Source: an uncultured Porphyromonadaceae bacterium (lineage in GTDB: Bacteria; Bacteroidota; Bacteroidia; Bacteroidales; Muribaculaceae). From it: 36,313 bases of DNA. The translations under genes were made by a program, and so were the position numbers. Positions 16,564 to 24,739 of this stretch are shown one piece after another; within the stretch, counting starts at the first letter, position 1, and every line of letters starts with the position of its first letter. The notes below the pieces were generated by a model. It was given only the letters and a program-made list of their open reading frames with translations, had not been told where the DNA came from and did no database searches. The stretch lies in contig CAMWID010000034.1 of NCBI GenBank assembly GCA_947174235.1, positions 1 through 36,313 of the forward strand, read 5' to 3'.

Positions 16564-17526
16564 ATGCAAAAATCAGCATTATTTTTAATCGCCGCGCTCG
16601 CGTTAGCGGGGTGCGGCGGCAGGAAAGCGTCTACGGCATCGGTTGCCGGCGAGGCTCAGGAGACAGCTGTAAGTTTCGATGCCGACAGCGCGTATGCGTA
16701 TGTGGCGCGGCAGGTTGCCTTCGGTCCGCGTGTGCCAAATACGGAGGCTCACCGTCAGTGTGGCGAGTGGCTTGTCTCCGAGCTCCGGCGTCATGGCGCG
16801 GAAGTGACGGAACAGAATGCCGAGCTTACGGCTTTTGACGGCACCGTCCTTAAGGCGAAGAACATTCTCGGAAGATATAACCCTGAAGCCGACACCCGTC
16901 TGCTGCTTCTTGCCCATTGGGATTGCCGTCCCTGGGCAGATCAGGATCCGGATCCCGCGAACCACAAGACTCCTGTGGACGGTGCCAACGACGGCGCCAG
17001 CGGTGTGGGCGTGCTTCTGGAGATAGCCCGTCAATTGAATATGAAGGCTCCGGAGAAAGGGGTCGACATCCTTTTTGTCGATGCCGAAGACTGGGGAACG
17101 GAAGGGAGCGAGGAATCGTGGGCGATGGGAGCGAGATATTTCGTGGAACATCCCCCGGTCGACGGGTATCTGCCGGATGAAGCTATCCTTCTTGATATGG
17201 TAGGGGGAAAAGGGGCGGTGTTCTGCCGTGAATATTTTTCCGAACAGGCGGCTCCGCGTCTTGCTCAGGCGCTGTGGGGGATCGCTGCGTCAAGAGGATA
17301 CGGAGATATCTTTCAGAACAAATTCGGCGGCGCGGTGACCGACGACCACGTGCAGCTCATAGCGAAAGGTATTCCCACGGTAGACATAATAGAATATCAT
17401 CCGGAACAGGAATCAGGGTTCAATCCCCACTGGCACACAGTGACCGACAATATGGACAACATTGATCCCGCCACGCTCAAAGCCGTCGGCGAGACAGTAA
17501 TGCAGTATGCGGTCAGCAATTATTGA
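16564..17526 (+). CDS. Glutaminyl-peptide cyclotransferase-like M28 lipoprotein
   Basis: The 320-residue lipoprotein (lipobox LAGC, Cys17) has an M28 alpha/beta zinc-hydrolase fold. Putative metal and active-site residues are AHWDCRPWAD (His118, Asp120), GANDGASG (Asp143), the acidic pair Glu175-Asp176 in VDAEDWG, and a C-terminal NPHWHTVTD. A single-zinc arrangement and the HWDCRPWAD and GANDGASGVG motifs resemble type II glutaminyl cyclases of Bacteroidetes, which convert N-terminal Gln to pyroglutamate on periplasmic proteins exposed after signal peptidase cleavage. An aminopeptidase role is the alternative. It has its own promoter overlapping its start region. A 7-bp repeat array begins at the base after the stop codon. 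Confidence 0.75.
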   Translation: MQKSALFLIAALALAGCGGRKASTASVAGEAQETAVSFDADSAYAYVARQVAFGPRVPNTEAHRQCGEWLVSELRRHGAEVTEQNAELTAFDGTVLKAKNILGRYNPEADTRLLLLAHWDCRPWADQDPDPANHKTPVDGANDGASGVGVLLEIARQLNMKAPEKGVDILFVDAEDWGTEGSEESWAMGARYFVEHPPVDGYLPDEAILLDMVGGKGAVFCREYFSEQAAPRLAQALWGIAASRGYGDIFQNKFGGAVTDDHVQLIAKGIPTVDIIEYHPEQESGFNPHWHTVTDNMDNIDPATLKAVGETVMQYAVSNY

Positions 17527-17603
17527 GTCGTTAGCCGTTAGTCATTACCAATTACTAATTCCTAATTGCTAATTCCTCATTCCTCATTCCTCATTAATAA
17601 TTA
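17527..17603. repeat. Heptad repeat array H1 (11 units)
   Basis: From the base immediately after the TGA stop, the sequence advances in 7-bp units: GTCGTTA, GCCGTTA, GTCATTA, CCAATTA, CTAATTC, CTAATTG, CTAATTC, CTCATTC twice, CTCATTA, ATAATTA. The consensus is roughly CTMATTM. It fills most of the spacer before tyrS. Confidence 0.85.
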
Positions 17604-17640
17604 ATTAGTCATTTAATCAGACATTAGTCAGACAACCAAT

Positions 17641-18933
17641 ATGGATTTTATTGAAGAACTTACTTGGCGCGGTATGATACATACCGTGATGCCGGGGACA
17701 GACGAACAGCTTAAGAAGGGTATGACCACCGCTTACCTCGGTATCGACCCTACCGCGGACAGCCTTCATATAGGTCACCTCTGCGGAGTGATGATGCTGC
17801 GCCATTTCCAGCGCTGCGGACATAAGCCGCTTGCACTCGTGGGTGGCGCCACCGGTATGATCGGCGACCCTTCCGGGAAAAGCGCGGAGCGCAACCTGCT
17901 CGACGAGGCTACTTTGCGCCACAATCAGGAGGCTATAAAGAAGCAGCTCTCTAAATTCCTTGATTTCGAGAGCGATGCCCCCAACAAGGCTGAAATGGTC
18001 AACAATTATGACTGGACAAAAGATGTGACTTTCCTTGATTTCGCCCGTGAGATCGGAAAGCATATCACGGTAAACTATATGATGGCGAAAGACAGCGTGC
18101 AGAAACGTCTTAACGGCGAGGCTCGCGACGGTCTGAGCTTCACTGAATTTACGTATCAGCTGCTTCAGGGCTTTGACTTCCTCACTCTCTATAAGGATAA
18201 GGACTGCCGTCTTCAGCTCGGAGGTTCTGACCAGTGGGGCAATATCACTACCGGAACCGAACTTATCCGCCGCAAGCTCGGCGGCGAGGCGTATGCCCTC
18301 ACCTGCCCGCTCATCACAAAGGCTGACGGAGGCAAATTCGGAAAGACGGAAAGCGGCAACGTATGGCTTGACCCGCGCTACACATCTCCCTACAAGTTCT
18401 ATCAGTTCTGGCTCAATGTCAGCGACGCCGACGCGGAGAAGTATCTGAAGATCTTCACGTCTCTCACGAAGGAGGAGATAGAGGCGCTTGTGGCGGAACA
18501 TCAGCAGGATCCGGGTCAGCGTCCGATGCAGAAAAGGCTTGCGAAGGAAGTGACCGTGATGGTTCACAGCGAGGAGGACTATAACGCCGCCGTAGAGGCG
18601 AGCCAGATCCTTTTCAGCAACAAGGCTGACGAGACTCTCCGCAACATCGACGAGAAGACGCTGCTGGAGGTGTTTGAAGGTGTGCCCACATTCAAGGTTT
18701 CTAAGGCTGAACTCGAAGAGGGGATACCGGTCCTTGATCTGCTTGCCACAAAGTCGCAGGTGTTCGCATCCAAGGGTGAGGCGCGCAAGATGGTTCAGCA
18801 GGGTGGCGTAAGCCTCAACAAGAAGAAAGTGACGGATCCTAACGCGGTCATCACAGCCGGTGAACTTCTCAACGACAAATATCTTCTCGCGCAGCGCGGC
18901 AAGAAAAACTATTTCCTGCTTGTGGCTGAGTGA
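17641..18933 (+). CDS. tyrS: Tyrosyl-tRNA synthetase
   Basis: The 430-residue class I synthetase charges tRNA-Tyr. Seen directly: [15 protein letters not shown] with HIGH at 43-46, the tyrosine pocket GGSDQWGN (194-201), and the KMSKS equivalent KFGKT (232-236), the eubacterial TyrRS form. A C-terminal S4 RNA-binding domain covers about 360-430 ([17 protein letters not shown]). Length and domain order are typical, so it is complete. The upstream spacer is occupied by heptad array H1; no clear TAnnTTTG promoter is visible between the array and the ATG, so it may depend on read-through from the upstream lipoprotein gene. A terminator follows at 18981. Confidence 0.95.
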   Translation: MDFIEELTWRGMIHTVMPGTDEQLKKGMTTAYLGIDPTADSLHIGHLCGVMMLRHFQRCGHKPLALVGGATGMIGDPSGKSAERNLLDEATLRHNQEAIKKQLSKFLDFESDAPNKAEMVNNYDWTKDVTFLDFAREIGKHITVNYMMAKDSVQKRLNGEARDGLSFTEFTYQLLQGFDFLTLYKDKDCRLQLGGSDQWGNITTGTELIRRKLGGEAYALTCPLITKADGGKFGKTESGNVWLDPRYTSPYKFYQFWLNVSDADAEKYLKIFTSLTKEEIEALVAEHQQDPGQRPMQKRLAKEVTVMVHSEEDYNAAVEASQILFSNKADETLRNIDEKTLLEVFEGVPTFKVSKAELEEGIPVLDLLATKSQVFASKGEARKMVQQGGVSLNKKKVTDPNAVITAGELLNDKYLLAQRGKKNYFLLVAE

Positions 18934-18980
18934 AGATTTTATGAAATTGCACAAATATTTTGTGCGGTAAATATCATGAT

Positions 18981-19013
18981 AAGGCGGTTCCGGAAGGAGC
19001 CGCCTTTATTTTT
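18981..19013 (+). terminator. Terminator of tyrS
   Basis: AAGGCGGTTCC (18981-18991) pairs with GGAGCCGCCTT (18996-19006; one G-U) and is followed by TATTTTT. Its T-tract is also the 5' arm of the larger hairpin at 19005-19052, so the two structures compete. Confidence 0.75.
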
Positions 19014-19052
19014 GTGTCAGGAGGGCGAGTACCCTCCTGACACAAAAATAAA
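19005..19052. promoter_or_regulatory. Perfect 21-bp inverted repeat just before the 19059 start codon
   Basis: The arms 19005-19025 and 19032-19052 are perfectly complementary around a 6-nt loop (CGAGTA). The hairpin ends 6 nt before the ATG, overlapping the weak AAGAAG ribosome-binding region, and it sequesters the tyrS terminator T-tract. It could control read-through or translation of the next gene; this is inference. Confidence 0.6.
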
Positions 19053-19058
19053 GAAGAT

Positions 19059-20996
19059 ATGAAAAGAATTTCAATCCCTTTGAGGGCGGCTTCCTTGCTG
19101 AGCGATTATGCCTGCCCCGACGGCGAGGTCGCCGCTTCCGATAATCTTCTGATGGCAGGTCAGGCGGACGGCTCTTCCGGAACGGACTCTGACGGCTTGG
19201 CGCCGTCACCCTTCCGGCTGGAGACGCCTCCGGCGCCGGATGTGGAATTTGCATTGAAACGAAGCGTGCTGCAGGGATGGCACATTCATCCCGAAACCTT
19301 CCCTTCGCAGATAATCGGGAGGGGAGAGGCGTCGGAATCAGGATGGGGAAAGATGGCTGTGCAACTCCTCGCGAGATTTGAGAAAGATGTGAGGAACGGC
19401 AATCTTTTCTTCGAACCGTTCTTTGTGCTCGCGGCTTTGCGTTTGAAAGACGGTTCGAGGGTGGTGCCGTCGTCACCCGTTCTTATGATTCCTAATTCGG
19501 GTGCTCCCATAGTGTCGGGCACTGACAATTTTGAGGTGGAGACAATGAAGATGGACGTTGTGGCGGCGGTTTGCGGTCTGCAATGGCGCGTAAGGGTGAC
19601 GGAAGAATTGAAAAAGCAGGAAGACGTGTGCGCTCTTGAGATATTTGTGAGCGAAGGGATCGCGATGTATTCCAGAAAGGGGGATGCCTTGGGTCTGCAC
19701 AGGGAGGAGTGTCTGAATTTCACCCATAGCGTAGGCGCGGACGGAACTTCAGAGGAACACCGTGTGGCAACGGAGCGTATCGTGCAGGGATGGCGTCCGG
19801 AAGCTTCTTCCGGTGCGGAGATCATGAGAGCCATTCTTGATACGGTTGATTTCTATCCGGTCAGCGAGATACCTTTGGACAGGCTGGAATCTAAGGAAGA
19901 GTTTGAAGATGTGGTTTTCAATTGCGGAGGAGTGTCTGTAATGACCGCCTATACTCCCTATCGCCCGGATTTCATGCATCTTTCCAAGATTGATGCCGCA
20001 GGGGGAGCCGTGATCTCGGGGAGGATGACGGTATGGGATCTGACAATTGTCTCGCCGCTCCCGCGTCCGCTTGGCTTGACGGCTCCTTACTCTACAGCCG
20101 GAGATTACGCTCCACGCTGGGTGTTTCATCCTGATCCGGAGGCAAAGTCTTACCGTTATGCTGTCGGAGGGGAGGCGAGGGAACTGCCGTTGCGCCGTCA
20201 TCCCCGGTTTTATGGATCATATTATTGGGGCGGGATGGACGGAGATATAGATGCCGGGAGCATATCTCCGGAAACCCCCTCCATAGAGTCCCGCACGGTC
20301 GTTCTTCCGGGAGCTGTATGGCGAAGTGTCAAAGACAACGGCTTGCTGTTTCCCGACTCCCTGCTTATGAAACCGGATGTGGGGAGAATGATAGCCGTGT
20401 GCAGGGCATTCCGTGCTGCGGGACTTGTGGCGACGACTTCGCCGACTGTCTATGCATTCACCTCGGAAGGAGTGTATCTTTTAAAGGAGATGGACGACGG
20501 CACTTTCCGCGACGCGGGATTGATCTGCCGGTATGTATTGCGCGATTCAGGATCATATGTCATGAAAGGAAGGAGCGTGGTGTTCACTACCGAAGACGGA
20601 GATGTAATGGAGATTGACGGCACTGTAGTGAAGCGGTGGAATGCGGATGACACTGCGGGATCGGCTACATCAGGCAGGACGGGCATATACCTTTCTCCGG
20701 TTGATGAGAACAGGAAATGCAGCCTGGCTACAAGACCGCTGAAGCTGGGGGATGCGGAAAGATGGAAGAGGGTATTGTCGGTAAGTCTGAGAGGGGATTT
20801 CGATCCGGATAAAAGCATGGTGTCGCTCTATGGCAGCGCGGATCTGCGCCGCTGGAGAAAGATAGCCGAAAGGAGAGGGTCGGAGATATGCGGGATATGG
20901 GCGTCACCCTGCCGCTATTTCCGTCTGGAAGCAGAAGTGGAGATGAAGGCGGGGGAGTCGGTCCAAGGGATCGGGGTGATAATTCATAATGCATAA
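19059..20996 (+). CDS. Unknown 645-residue soluble protein, possibly phage-structural-like
   Basis: I do not recognise this protein with confidence. It lacks a signal peptide or membrane segment and appears beta-rich throughout. The N-terminus (ISIPLRAASLLSDYACPDGEV) and the phrase FVLAALRLKDGSRVVPSSPVLMIP resemble stabilisation or tail-accessory proteins of Bacteroides phages, so a domesticated phage gene is possible; this is a weak inference. No other phage genes adjoin it. The start at 19059 is preceded by AAGAAG and the 21-bp hairpin, and no independent promoter is visible. The last residues VIIHNA and the stop codon are encoded by heptad array H2, so the C-terminus has been replaced or trimmed by the repeat. 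Confidence 0.6.
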   Translation: MKRISIPLRAASLLSDYACPDGEVAASDNLLMAGQADGSSGTDSDGLAPSPFRLETPPAPDVEFALKRSVLQGWHIHPETFPSQIIGRGEASESGWGKMAVQLLARFEKDVRNGNLFFEPFFVLAALRLKDGSRVVPSSPVLMIPNSGAPIVSGTDNFEVETMKMDVVAAVCGLQWRVRVTEELKKQEDVCALEIFVSEGIAMYSRKGDALGLHREECLNFTHSVGADGTSEEHRVATERIVQGWRPEASSGAEIMRAILDTVDFYPVSEIPLDRLESKEEFEDVVFNCGGVSVMTAYTPYRPDFMHLSKIDAAGGAVISGRMTVWDLTIVSPLPRPLGLTAPYSTAGDYAPRWVFHPDPEAKSYRYAVGGEARELPLRRHPRFYGSYYWGGMDGDIDAGSISPETPSIESRTVVLPGAVWRSVKDNGLLFPDSLLMKPDVGRMIAVCRAFRAAGLVATTSPTVYAFTSEGVYLLKEMDDGTFRDAGLICRYVLRDSGSYVMKGRSVVFTTEDGDVMEIDGTVVKRWNADDTAGSATSGRTGIYLSPVDENRKCSLATRPLKLGDAERWKRVLSVSLRGDFDPDKSMVSLYGSADLRRWRKIAERRGSEICGIWASPCRYFRLEAEVEMKAGESVQGIGVIIHNA

Positions 20997-21062
20997 TGCA
21001 TAATTCATAATGCTTGATGCCTGATGCATAATTCATAATTCATAATGCTTGATGCCTGATTA
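20979..21062. repeat. Heptad repeat array H2 (12 units)
   Basis: Units in phase: ATAATTC, ATAATGC twice, ATAATTC, ATAATGC, TTGATGC, CTGATGC, ATAATTC twice, ATAATGC, TTGATGC, CTGATTA. The array includes the stop codon of the preceding gene (TAA at 20994-20996). A four-unit block (ATAATTC ATAATGC TTGATGC CTGATKM) occurs twice. Confidence 0.9.
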
Positions 21063-21132
21063 ATGATCAAAGATTTCTCTTTCGTTTTGTTTCGTTTTGT
21101 TTTGTTTTGTTCTGTGACCAGCCCTTGGGGCT

Positions 21133-21224
21133 GGTTATCACCGCCGTGGTTATCACCGCCGTGGTCATCGCCGGCAGGGGCATCTCCGCCGCGCGGCTTT
21201 GCAGGGCATCTCCGCCGCGCGGCT
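21133..21224. repeat. GC-rich tandem duplications
   Basis: GGTTATCACCGCCGT occurs at 21133 and 21148, followed by a diverged third copy. GGGCATCTCCGCCGCGCGG occurs at 21178 and 21204 (period 26). They lie between a TTTTG-rich run (about 21083-21112) and the pckA terminator. No coding role is seen. Confidence 0.75.
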
Positions 21225-21225
21225 G

Positions 21226-21275
21226 CCGATAAAAAAAGGCGGAAGATCTCAAGATCTTCCGCCTTTTTTTATCGG
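21226..21275. terminator. Bidirectional terminator after pckA
   Basis: A 24-bp perfect stem (21226-21249 with 21252-21275) with a GC core GGCGGAAGATCT and flanking A7/T7 tracts. It gives a classical U-run in both directions and separates pckA from the convergent 19059 gene. Confidence 0.9.
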
Positions 21276-21292
21276 GCGAATCGCTGATTTGA

Positions 21293-22897
21293 TCAGAGCT
21301 GCGGGCCGGCTGCCACGAGAGCCTTGCCGGCGGGGTTGAACTCGAATTTCTTGAAGTTCTTGATGAACATCTCGGCGAGCTTGGTAGCCTTCTCGGTCCA
21401 CTGTGCGGGATCAGCGTAAGTGTCGCGGGGATCAAGGATCTTGGGATCCACGCCTTCAAGCTGAGTAGGAACAGTGAAATCGAAGATAGGAATCTGCTTG
21501 GTGGGAGCGGAAAGGATGTTGCCGTCGAGGATAGCGTCGATGATGCCGCGGGTGTCGCGGATAGAGATACGCTTGCCTGTGCCGTTCCAGCCGGTGTTTA
21601 CGAGATAAGCCTTGGCGTCGTTTGCCTGCATCTTCTTAACGAGCTCTTCAGCATACTTGGTCGGGTGAAGCTCAAGGAAAGCCTGACCGAAGCAAGCCGA
21701 GAAAGTGGGAGTGGGCTCAGTGATGCCACGCTCTGTGCCGGCGAGCTTGCTGGTGAAGCCGGAGAGGAAGTAGTACTGAGTCTGCTCGGGAGTAAGGATA
21801 GACACGGGAGGCAACACGCCGAAAGCGTCGGCAGAAAGGAAGATCACATTCTTGGCAGCCGGACCTGCGGAAACAGGTTTAACGATGCTTTCGATGTGGT
21901 CGATAGGATAAGACACGCGGGTGTTCTCAGTCACGCTCTTGTCTGCGAAATCGATCTTGCCGTTCTCATCAACAGTCACGTTCTCGAGAAGCGCGTCGCG
22001 ACGGATAGCCTTGTAGATATCGGGCTCGCTCTCCTTGTCAAGGTTGATCACCTTTGCGTAGCAGCCACCCTCGAAGTTGAAGACGCCGTTGTCATCCCAG
22101 CCGTGCTCGTCGTCACCGATGAGAAGACGCTTCGGGTCTGTAGAGAGTGTGGTCTTGCCTGTGCCTGAAAGACCGAAGAAGATGGCTGTGTTCTTGCCTT
22201 CCTTGTCGGTGTTGGCTGAGCAGTGCATGGATGCGATGCCGCTCTGGGGGAGGAAGTAGTTCATCATGGAGAACATACCCTTCTTCATTTCGCCGCCATA
22301 CCATGTGTTGATGATCACCTGCTCCTTGCTTGTAGTGTTGAATACCACTGCAGTCTCTGAGTTGAGGCCGAGCTCCTTGTAGTTCTCGACTTTAGCCTTT
22401 GAAGCGTTGTATACAACGAAATCGGGCTTGAAGTCCTTGAGTTCCTCCTCAGAGGGAGCGATGAACATGTTGGTCACGAAGTGAGCTTGCCATGCCACTT
22501 CCACGATGAAGCGCACTGCCATGCGGGTGTCTTTGTTGGCGCCGCAGAAACGGTCAACCACGTAGAGCTTCTTGCCGCTGAGCTCTTTTACAGCGATCTC
22601 TTTGATCACTTTCCAAGCCTCTTCAGTGACAGGCTTGTTGTCGTTTTTATATTCTTCGGTAGTCCACCAAACTTTGTCCTTGGAGTTGTCGTCGAGCACG
22701 ATGAATTTATCCTTGGGGGAACGGCCTGTGTAGACGCCTGTCATCACGTTGACAGCGCCGAGTTCTGTTACTGTGCCTTTCTCGAAGCCTTCGAGAGAGG
22801 GATCTGTTTCAGCCTTGAAAAGCTCTTCGTAAGAGGGGTTGTAGATTACCTCTTTGACATCTTTGATGCCATACTGAGCCAAATCGATCTGTGCCAT
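21293..22897 (-). CDS. pckA: Phosphoenolpyruvate carboxykinase (ATP)
   Basis: The 534-residue enzyme interconverts oxaloacetate and PEP with ATP/ADP. In gut Bacteroidales it mainly carboxylates PEP on the route to succinate and propionate. The kinase-1a P-loop GLSGTGKTT is at 242-250, the metal-binding DD pair at 262-263 (IGDDEHGW), the substrate motif [10 protein letters not shown] at 56-65, and the C-terminal [12 protein letters not shown] loop is present. Length is typical for the ATP-dependent class. A leftward -7 TAATTTTG lies at 23051-23044, without a clear -33. A strong bidirectional terminator follows the stop. Codon use is GC-rich and regular, as expected of a highly expressed core gene. 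Confidence 0.95.
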   Translation of the reverse strand: MAQIDLAQYGIKDVKEVIYNPSYEELFKAETDPSLEGFEKGTVTELGAVNVMTGVYTGRSPKDKFIVLDDNSKDKVWWTTEEYKNDNKPVTEEAWKVIKEIAVKELSGKKLYVVDRFCGANKDTRMAVRFIVEVAWQAHFVTNMFIAPSEEELKDFKPDFVVYNASKAKVENYKELGLNSETAVVFNTTSKEQVIINTWYGGEMKKGMFSMMNYFLPQSGIASMHCSANTDKEGKNTAIFFGLSGTGKTTLSTDPKRLLIGDDEHGWDDNGVFNFEGGCYAKVINLDKESEPDIYKAIRRDALLENVTVDENGKIDFADKSVTENTRVSYPIDHIESIVKPVSAGPAAKNVIFLSADAFGVLPPVSILTPEQTQYYFLSGFTSKLAGTERGITEPTPTFSACFGQAFLELHPTKYAEELVKKMQANDAKAYLVNTGWNGTGKRISIRDTRGIIDAILDGNILSAPTKQIPIFDFTVPTQLEGVDPKILDPRDTYADPAQWTEKATKLAEMFIKNFKKFEFNPAGKALVAAGPQL

Positions 22898-23139
22898 ATT
22901 TGATTTTATATAATTAAGAGTTTGAAAATTGTCGTAATCTTTGGGCGCGGGGTGCGCGTTGAAGTGACTTTTTTATTATTATGGTAGGCTGTGCCATTTC
23001 ATTTGCTTTTACCTGTAGAACACGCAAAGCCTATAATCCGACGCAAAATTAACCATTTTATTTGATATTTATCGTCTGATTGCAGAAAAATTTCAGTATT
23101 TAGTGTTAATTAGTGTGAAACAGGCTCAAACACTAATTT
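22898..23139. other. pckA leader and upstream spacer
   Basis: No gene seen. It contains the leftward -7 candidate TAATTTTG (23051-23044) for pckA, which would give a leader of about 140 nt. An inverted repeat ATTAGTGT (23109-23116)/ACACTAAT (23130-23137) sits at the edge of the repeat cluster. Confidence 0.45.
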
Positions 23140-23221
23140 CTCCCGCAGAGTCGTGTGTGATGGAAGCCTCCCGCAGAGTCATTTGTGTTGAAACCTCCCG
23201 CAGAGTCATGTGTGTTTAAAT
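23140..23221. repeat. 27/28-bp tandem repeats of the CTCCCGCAGAGTC family
   Basis: CTCCCGCAGAGTC starts at 23140, 23168, 23195 and 23222, with similar TGTGTG-rich tails between (periods 28, 27, 27). The last copy is the outer end of the first palindromic element. Confidence 0.85.
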
Positions 23222-23690
23222 CTCCCGCAGAGTCGCAGAGGACTCGCAGAGGAATTTTTTATTAAGAGATGGATTTTTGAGGGATGTTTGAAGGGAGGTA
23301 TATTTGAGGATATGATCTTGAAGATTGAGTTTTAAGGAGGTGCATTATCGTAAGCAGTAGCTTAGAAAAACCACCTCTGCGAGTCCTCTGCGTCTCTGCG
23401 GGAGTTTTCGCTACACAAGTCTTCGCGTGAGGAAATTACCCGCAGAGTCGTGTGTTTAAATCTCCCGCAGAGTCGCAGAGGACTCGCAGAGGAATTTTTT
23501 ATTAAGAGATGGATTTTTGAGGGATGTTTGAAGGGAGGTATATTTGAGGATATGATCTTGAAGATTGAGTTTTAAGGAGGTGCATTATCGTAAGCAGTAG
23601 CTTAGAAAAACCACCTCTGCGAGTCCTCTGCGTCTCTGCGTGAGGTTTCGCTACAGAAGACTTCGCGTGAGGAAATTACCCGCAGAGTCA
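23222..23690. repeat. Two palindromic CGCAGAG elements in a 240-bp tandem duplication
   Basis: Each element has a 31-bp end (23222-23252; 23462-23492; core CGCAGAGGACTCGCAGAGG) and its reverse complement about 120 bp later (23374-23404; 23614-23644). 23221-23400 and 23461-23640 appear identical base for base, and flanks to 23450/23690 differ at only a few positions. This is a recent direct duplication of a foldback, MITE-like element. The interior has no protein-like frame. Confidence 0.85.
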
Positions 23691-23703
23691 TTTGTGTTTG
23701 AAC

Positions 23704-23877
23704 CTCCCGCAGAGGCGCAGAGGACTCGCAGAGGAATTTTTTAAAGGTTCCAGAATTCGAATAATCAAGACTCATCGAATCTCTACCTTCAAAAACATCC
23801 CCGACAAATCCTCCCTTCCTCAAAATTCCTCTCTTAATAAAAACCACCTCTGCGAGTCCTCTGCGCCTCTGCGGGAG
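23704..23877. repeat. Third palindromic element, interior inverted
   Basis: Ends at 23704-23734 and 23847-23877 are complementary, as in the other elements. Its interior matches the interior of the first two only when reverse-complemented (TTTTTATTAAGAGA near the right end), so the element has been flipped or inserted in the other orientation. It ends 3 nt before the stop codon of the GxxExxY gene. Confidence 0.75.
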
Positions 23878-23880
23878 GTT

Positions 23881-24267
23881 TTAGAGGTTGTTTACGACAC
23901 GCTTTAAGCCGTCTATGAGACGCGAACGATTGAAGTTGATGAGGAGTCCGAGCCTTTTGCCGGATATTTTTAGATATGTGTGGAGCTGCTTTGCATGTAA
24001 GGGATTATCTTTCTCTGTGGATTTCAGCTCGATAATAATCTCGTTTTCTACTATTATGTCCGCACGATATGCAGTGTCAAGCTTGATACCTTTATATATG
24101 AAGGGGATGTCAACTTCTGAAACAGCGTTTAGTCCTTGTGATTTCAATTCAAACATCAAGGCGGCATGGTAGGTGTGTTCGAGCAATCCGGAACCGAGAT
24201 TCCTATGTACCTCAATAGCTGCGCTGATGATCTTCTTGCTCATGGTATTTAGTTGGTCTTCATTCAT
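23881..24267 (-). CDS. GxxExxY protein, PD-(D/E)XK-like
   Basis: The 128-residue protein carries the family signature GLLEHTY (Gly27, Glu30, Tyr33) and a nuclease-like core. Asp70 in YRADIIV and Glu80-Leu-Lys82 in IIIELKS fit the D...ExK pattern of PD-(D/E)XK nucleases. QLHTYLK (94-100) and GLLINF (107-112) complete the fold. The biochemical activity of the family is not established. The gene is bracketed by palindromic CGCAGAG elements, one ending 3 nt from its stop and the other starting at 24353. A leftward -7 TAATTTTG (24323-24316) lies at the edge of the right-hand repeats. A role in the spread or upkeep of the repeats is possible but unproven. Confidence 0.85.
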   Translation of the reverse strand: MNEDQLNTMSKKIISAAIEVHRNLGSGLLEHTYHAALMFELKSQGLNAVSEVDIPFIYKGIKLDTAYRADIIVENEIIIELKSTEKDNPLHAKQLHTYLKISGKRLGLLINFNRSRLIDGLKRVVNNL

Positions 24268-24323
24268 GATGCGAATTTAGTAAAATATATTGCTCTGGCA
24301 AAACGATTCTTATGCAAAATTAA

Positions 24324-24506
24324 TCTCCCGCAGAGTCGTGTGTGTTTAAATCTCCCGCAAAGGCGCAGAGGACTCGCAGAGGAATTTTTTTAAGGGAAGT
24401 ATATCAGAGGCGATGTTCTGGATGACAGAGTTTTTTAAGAGGCAGTCTTATGGGATTTCGGGAGCTTTGAAATAACCTCTGCGAGTCCTCTGCGTCTCTG
24501 CGGGAG
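24324..24506. repeat. Fourth palindromic element with one extra tandem unit
   Basis: A CTCCCGCAGAGTC unit at about 24326 precedes an element with ends 24353-24383 and 24476-24506. Its interior differs from the other three, so only the ends are conserved. Confidence 0.75.
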
Positions 24507-24739
24507 GTTTCGCTACAGAAGTCTTCGCGTGTGGAAACGAAATGGGGCACGGTGCTGACACCGTGCCCCATAAGTTAGAATTTAATGCCTTGTATGTGCG
24601 ATACATACACAATACATGTCTCGTCTCCCGACGCGGCATGCCGATACTGCTTAATAAATTATGATTGTTTGTTTCCTTGTTTTCTTGGATAGCCATATAA
24701 TGCTATGATTCTTGCTATGAGGTTTAAAGATCTATCTGT
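24507..24739. other. Spacer with terminator and a dispersed-repeat-like stretch
   Basis: Apart from the hairpin at 24542-24571 it holds a stretch (about 24585-24640) with inverted GTATGTGCGATACATAC-like words and GTCTCCCGACGCGGCATGCC. This looks like a non-coding repeat of Bacteroidales genomes. No convincing gene is present. Confidence 0.4.
24542..24571. terminator. Terminator-like hairpin downstream of the fimbrial operon
   Basis: ATGGGGCACGGTG (24542-24554) pairs with CACCGTGCCCCAT (24559-24571) around a 4-nt loop. It is the first strong hairpin after the tip-adhesin stop at 24740, although 170 nt away, and has only a short T-run (TTTCGTTT) on the minus strand. Confidence 0.6.

Noticed and set aside
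17617..18954. 445-codon minus-strand frame antisense to tyrS
   Set aside because: Covers exactly the tyrS gene, whose class I synthetase motifs are complete; the antisense product has no recognisable features.
23602..23847. 81-codon frame across the palindromic elements
   Set aside because: Its sequence is the translation of repeat ends (LCESSAPLREV type) and not protein-like; it is an artefact of the repeats.
24448..24696. 82-codon minus-strand frame between the repeat cluster and the tip gene
   Set aside because: It spans a hairpin terminator and a repeat end; the composition looks like translated non-coding repeat.
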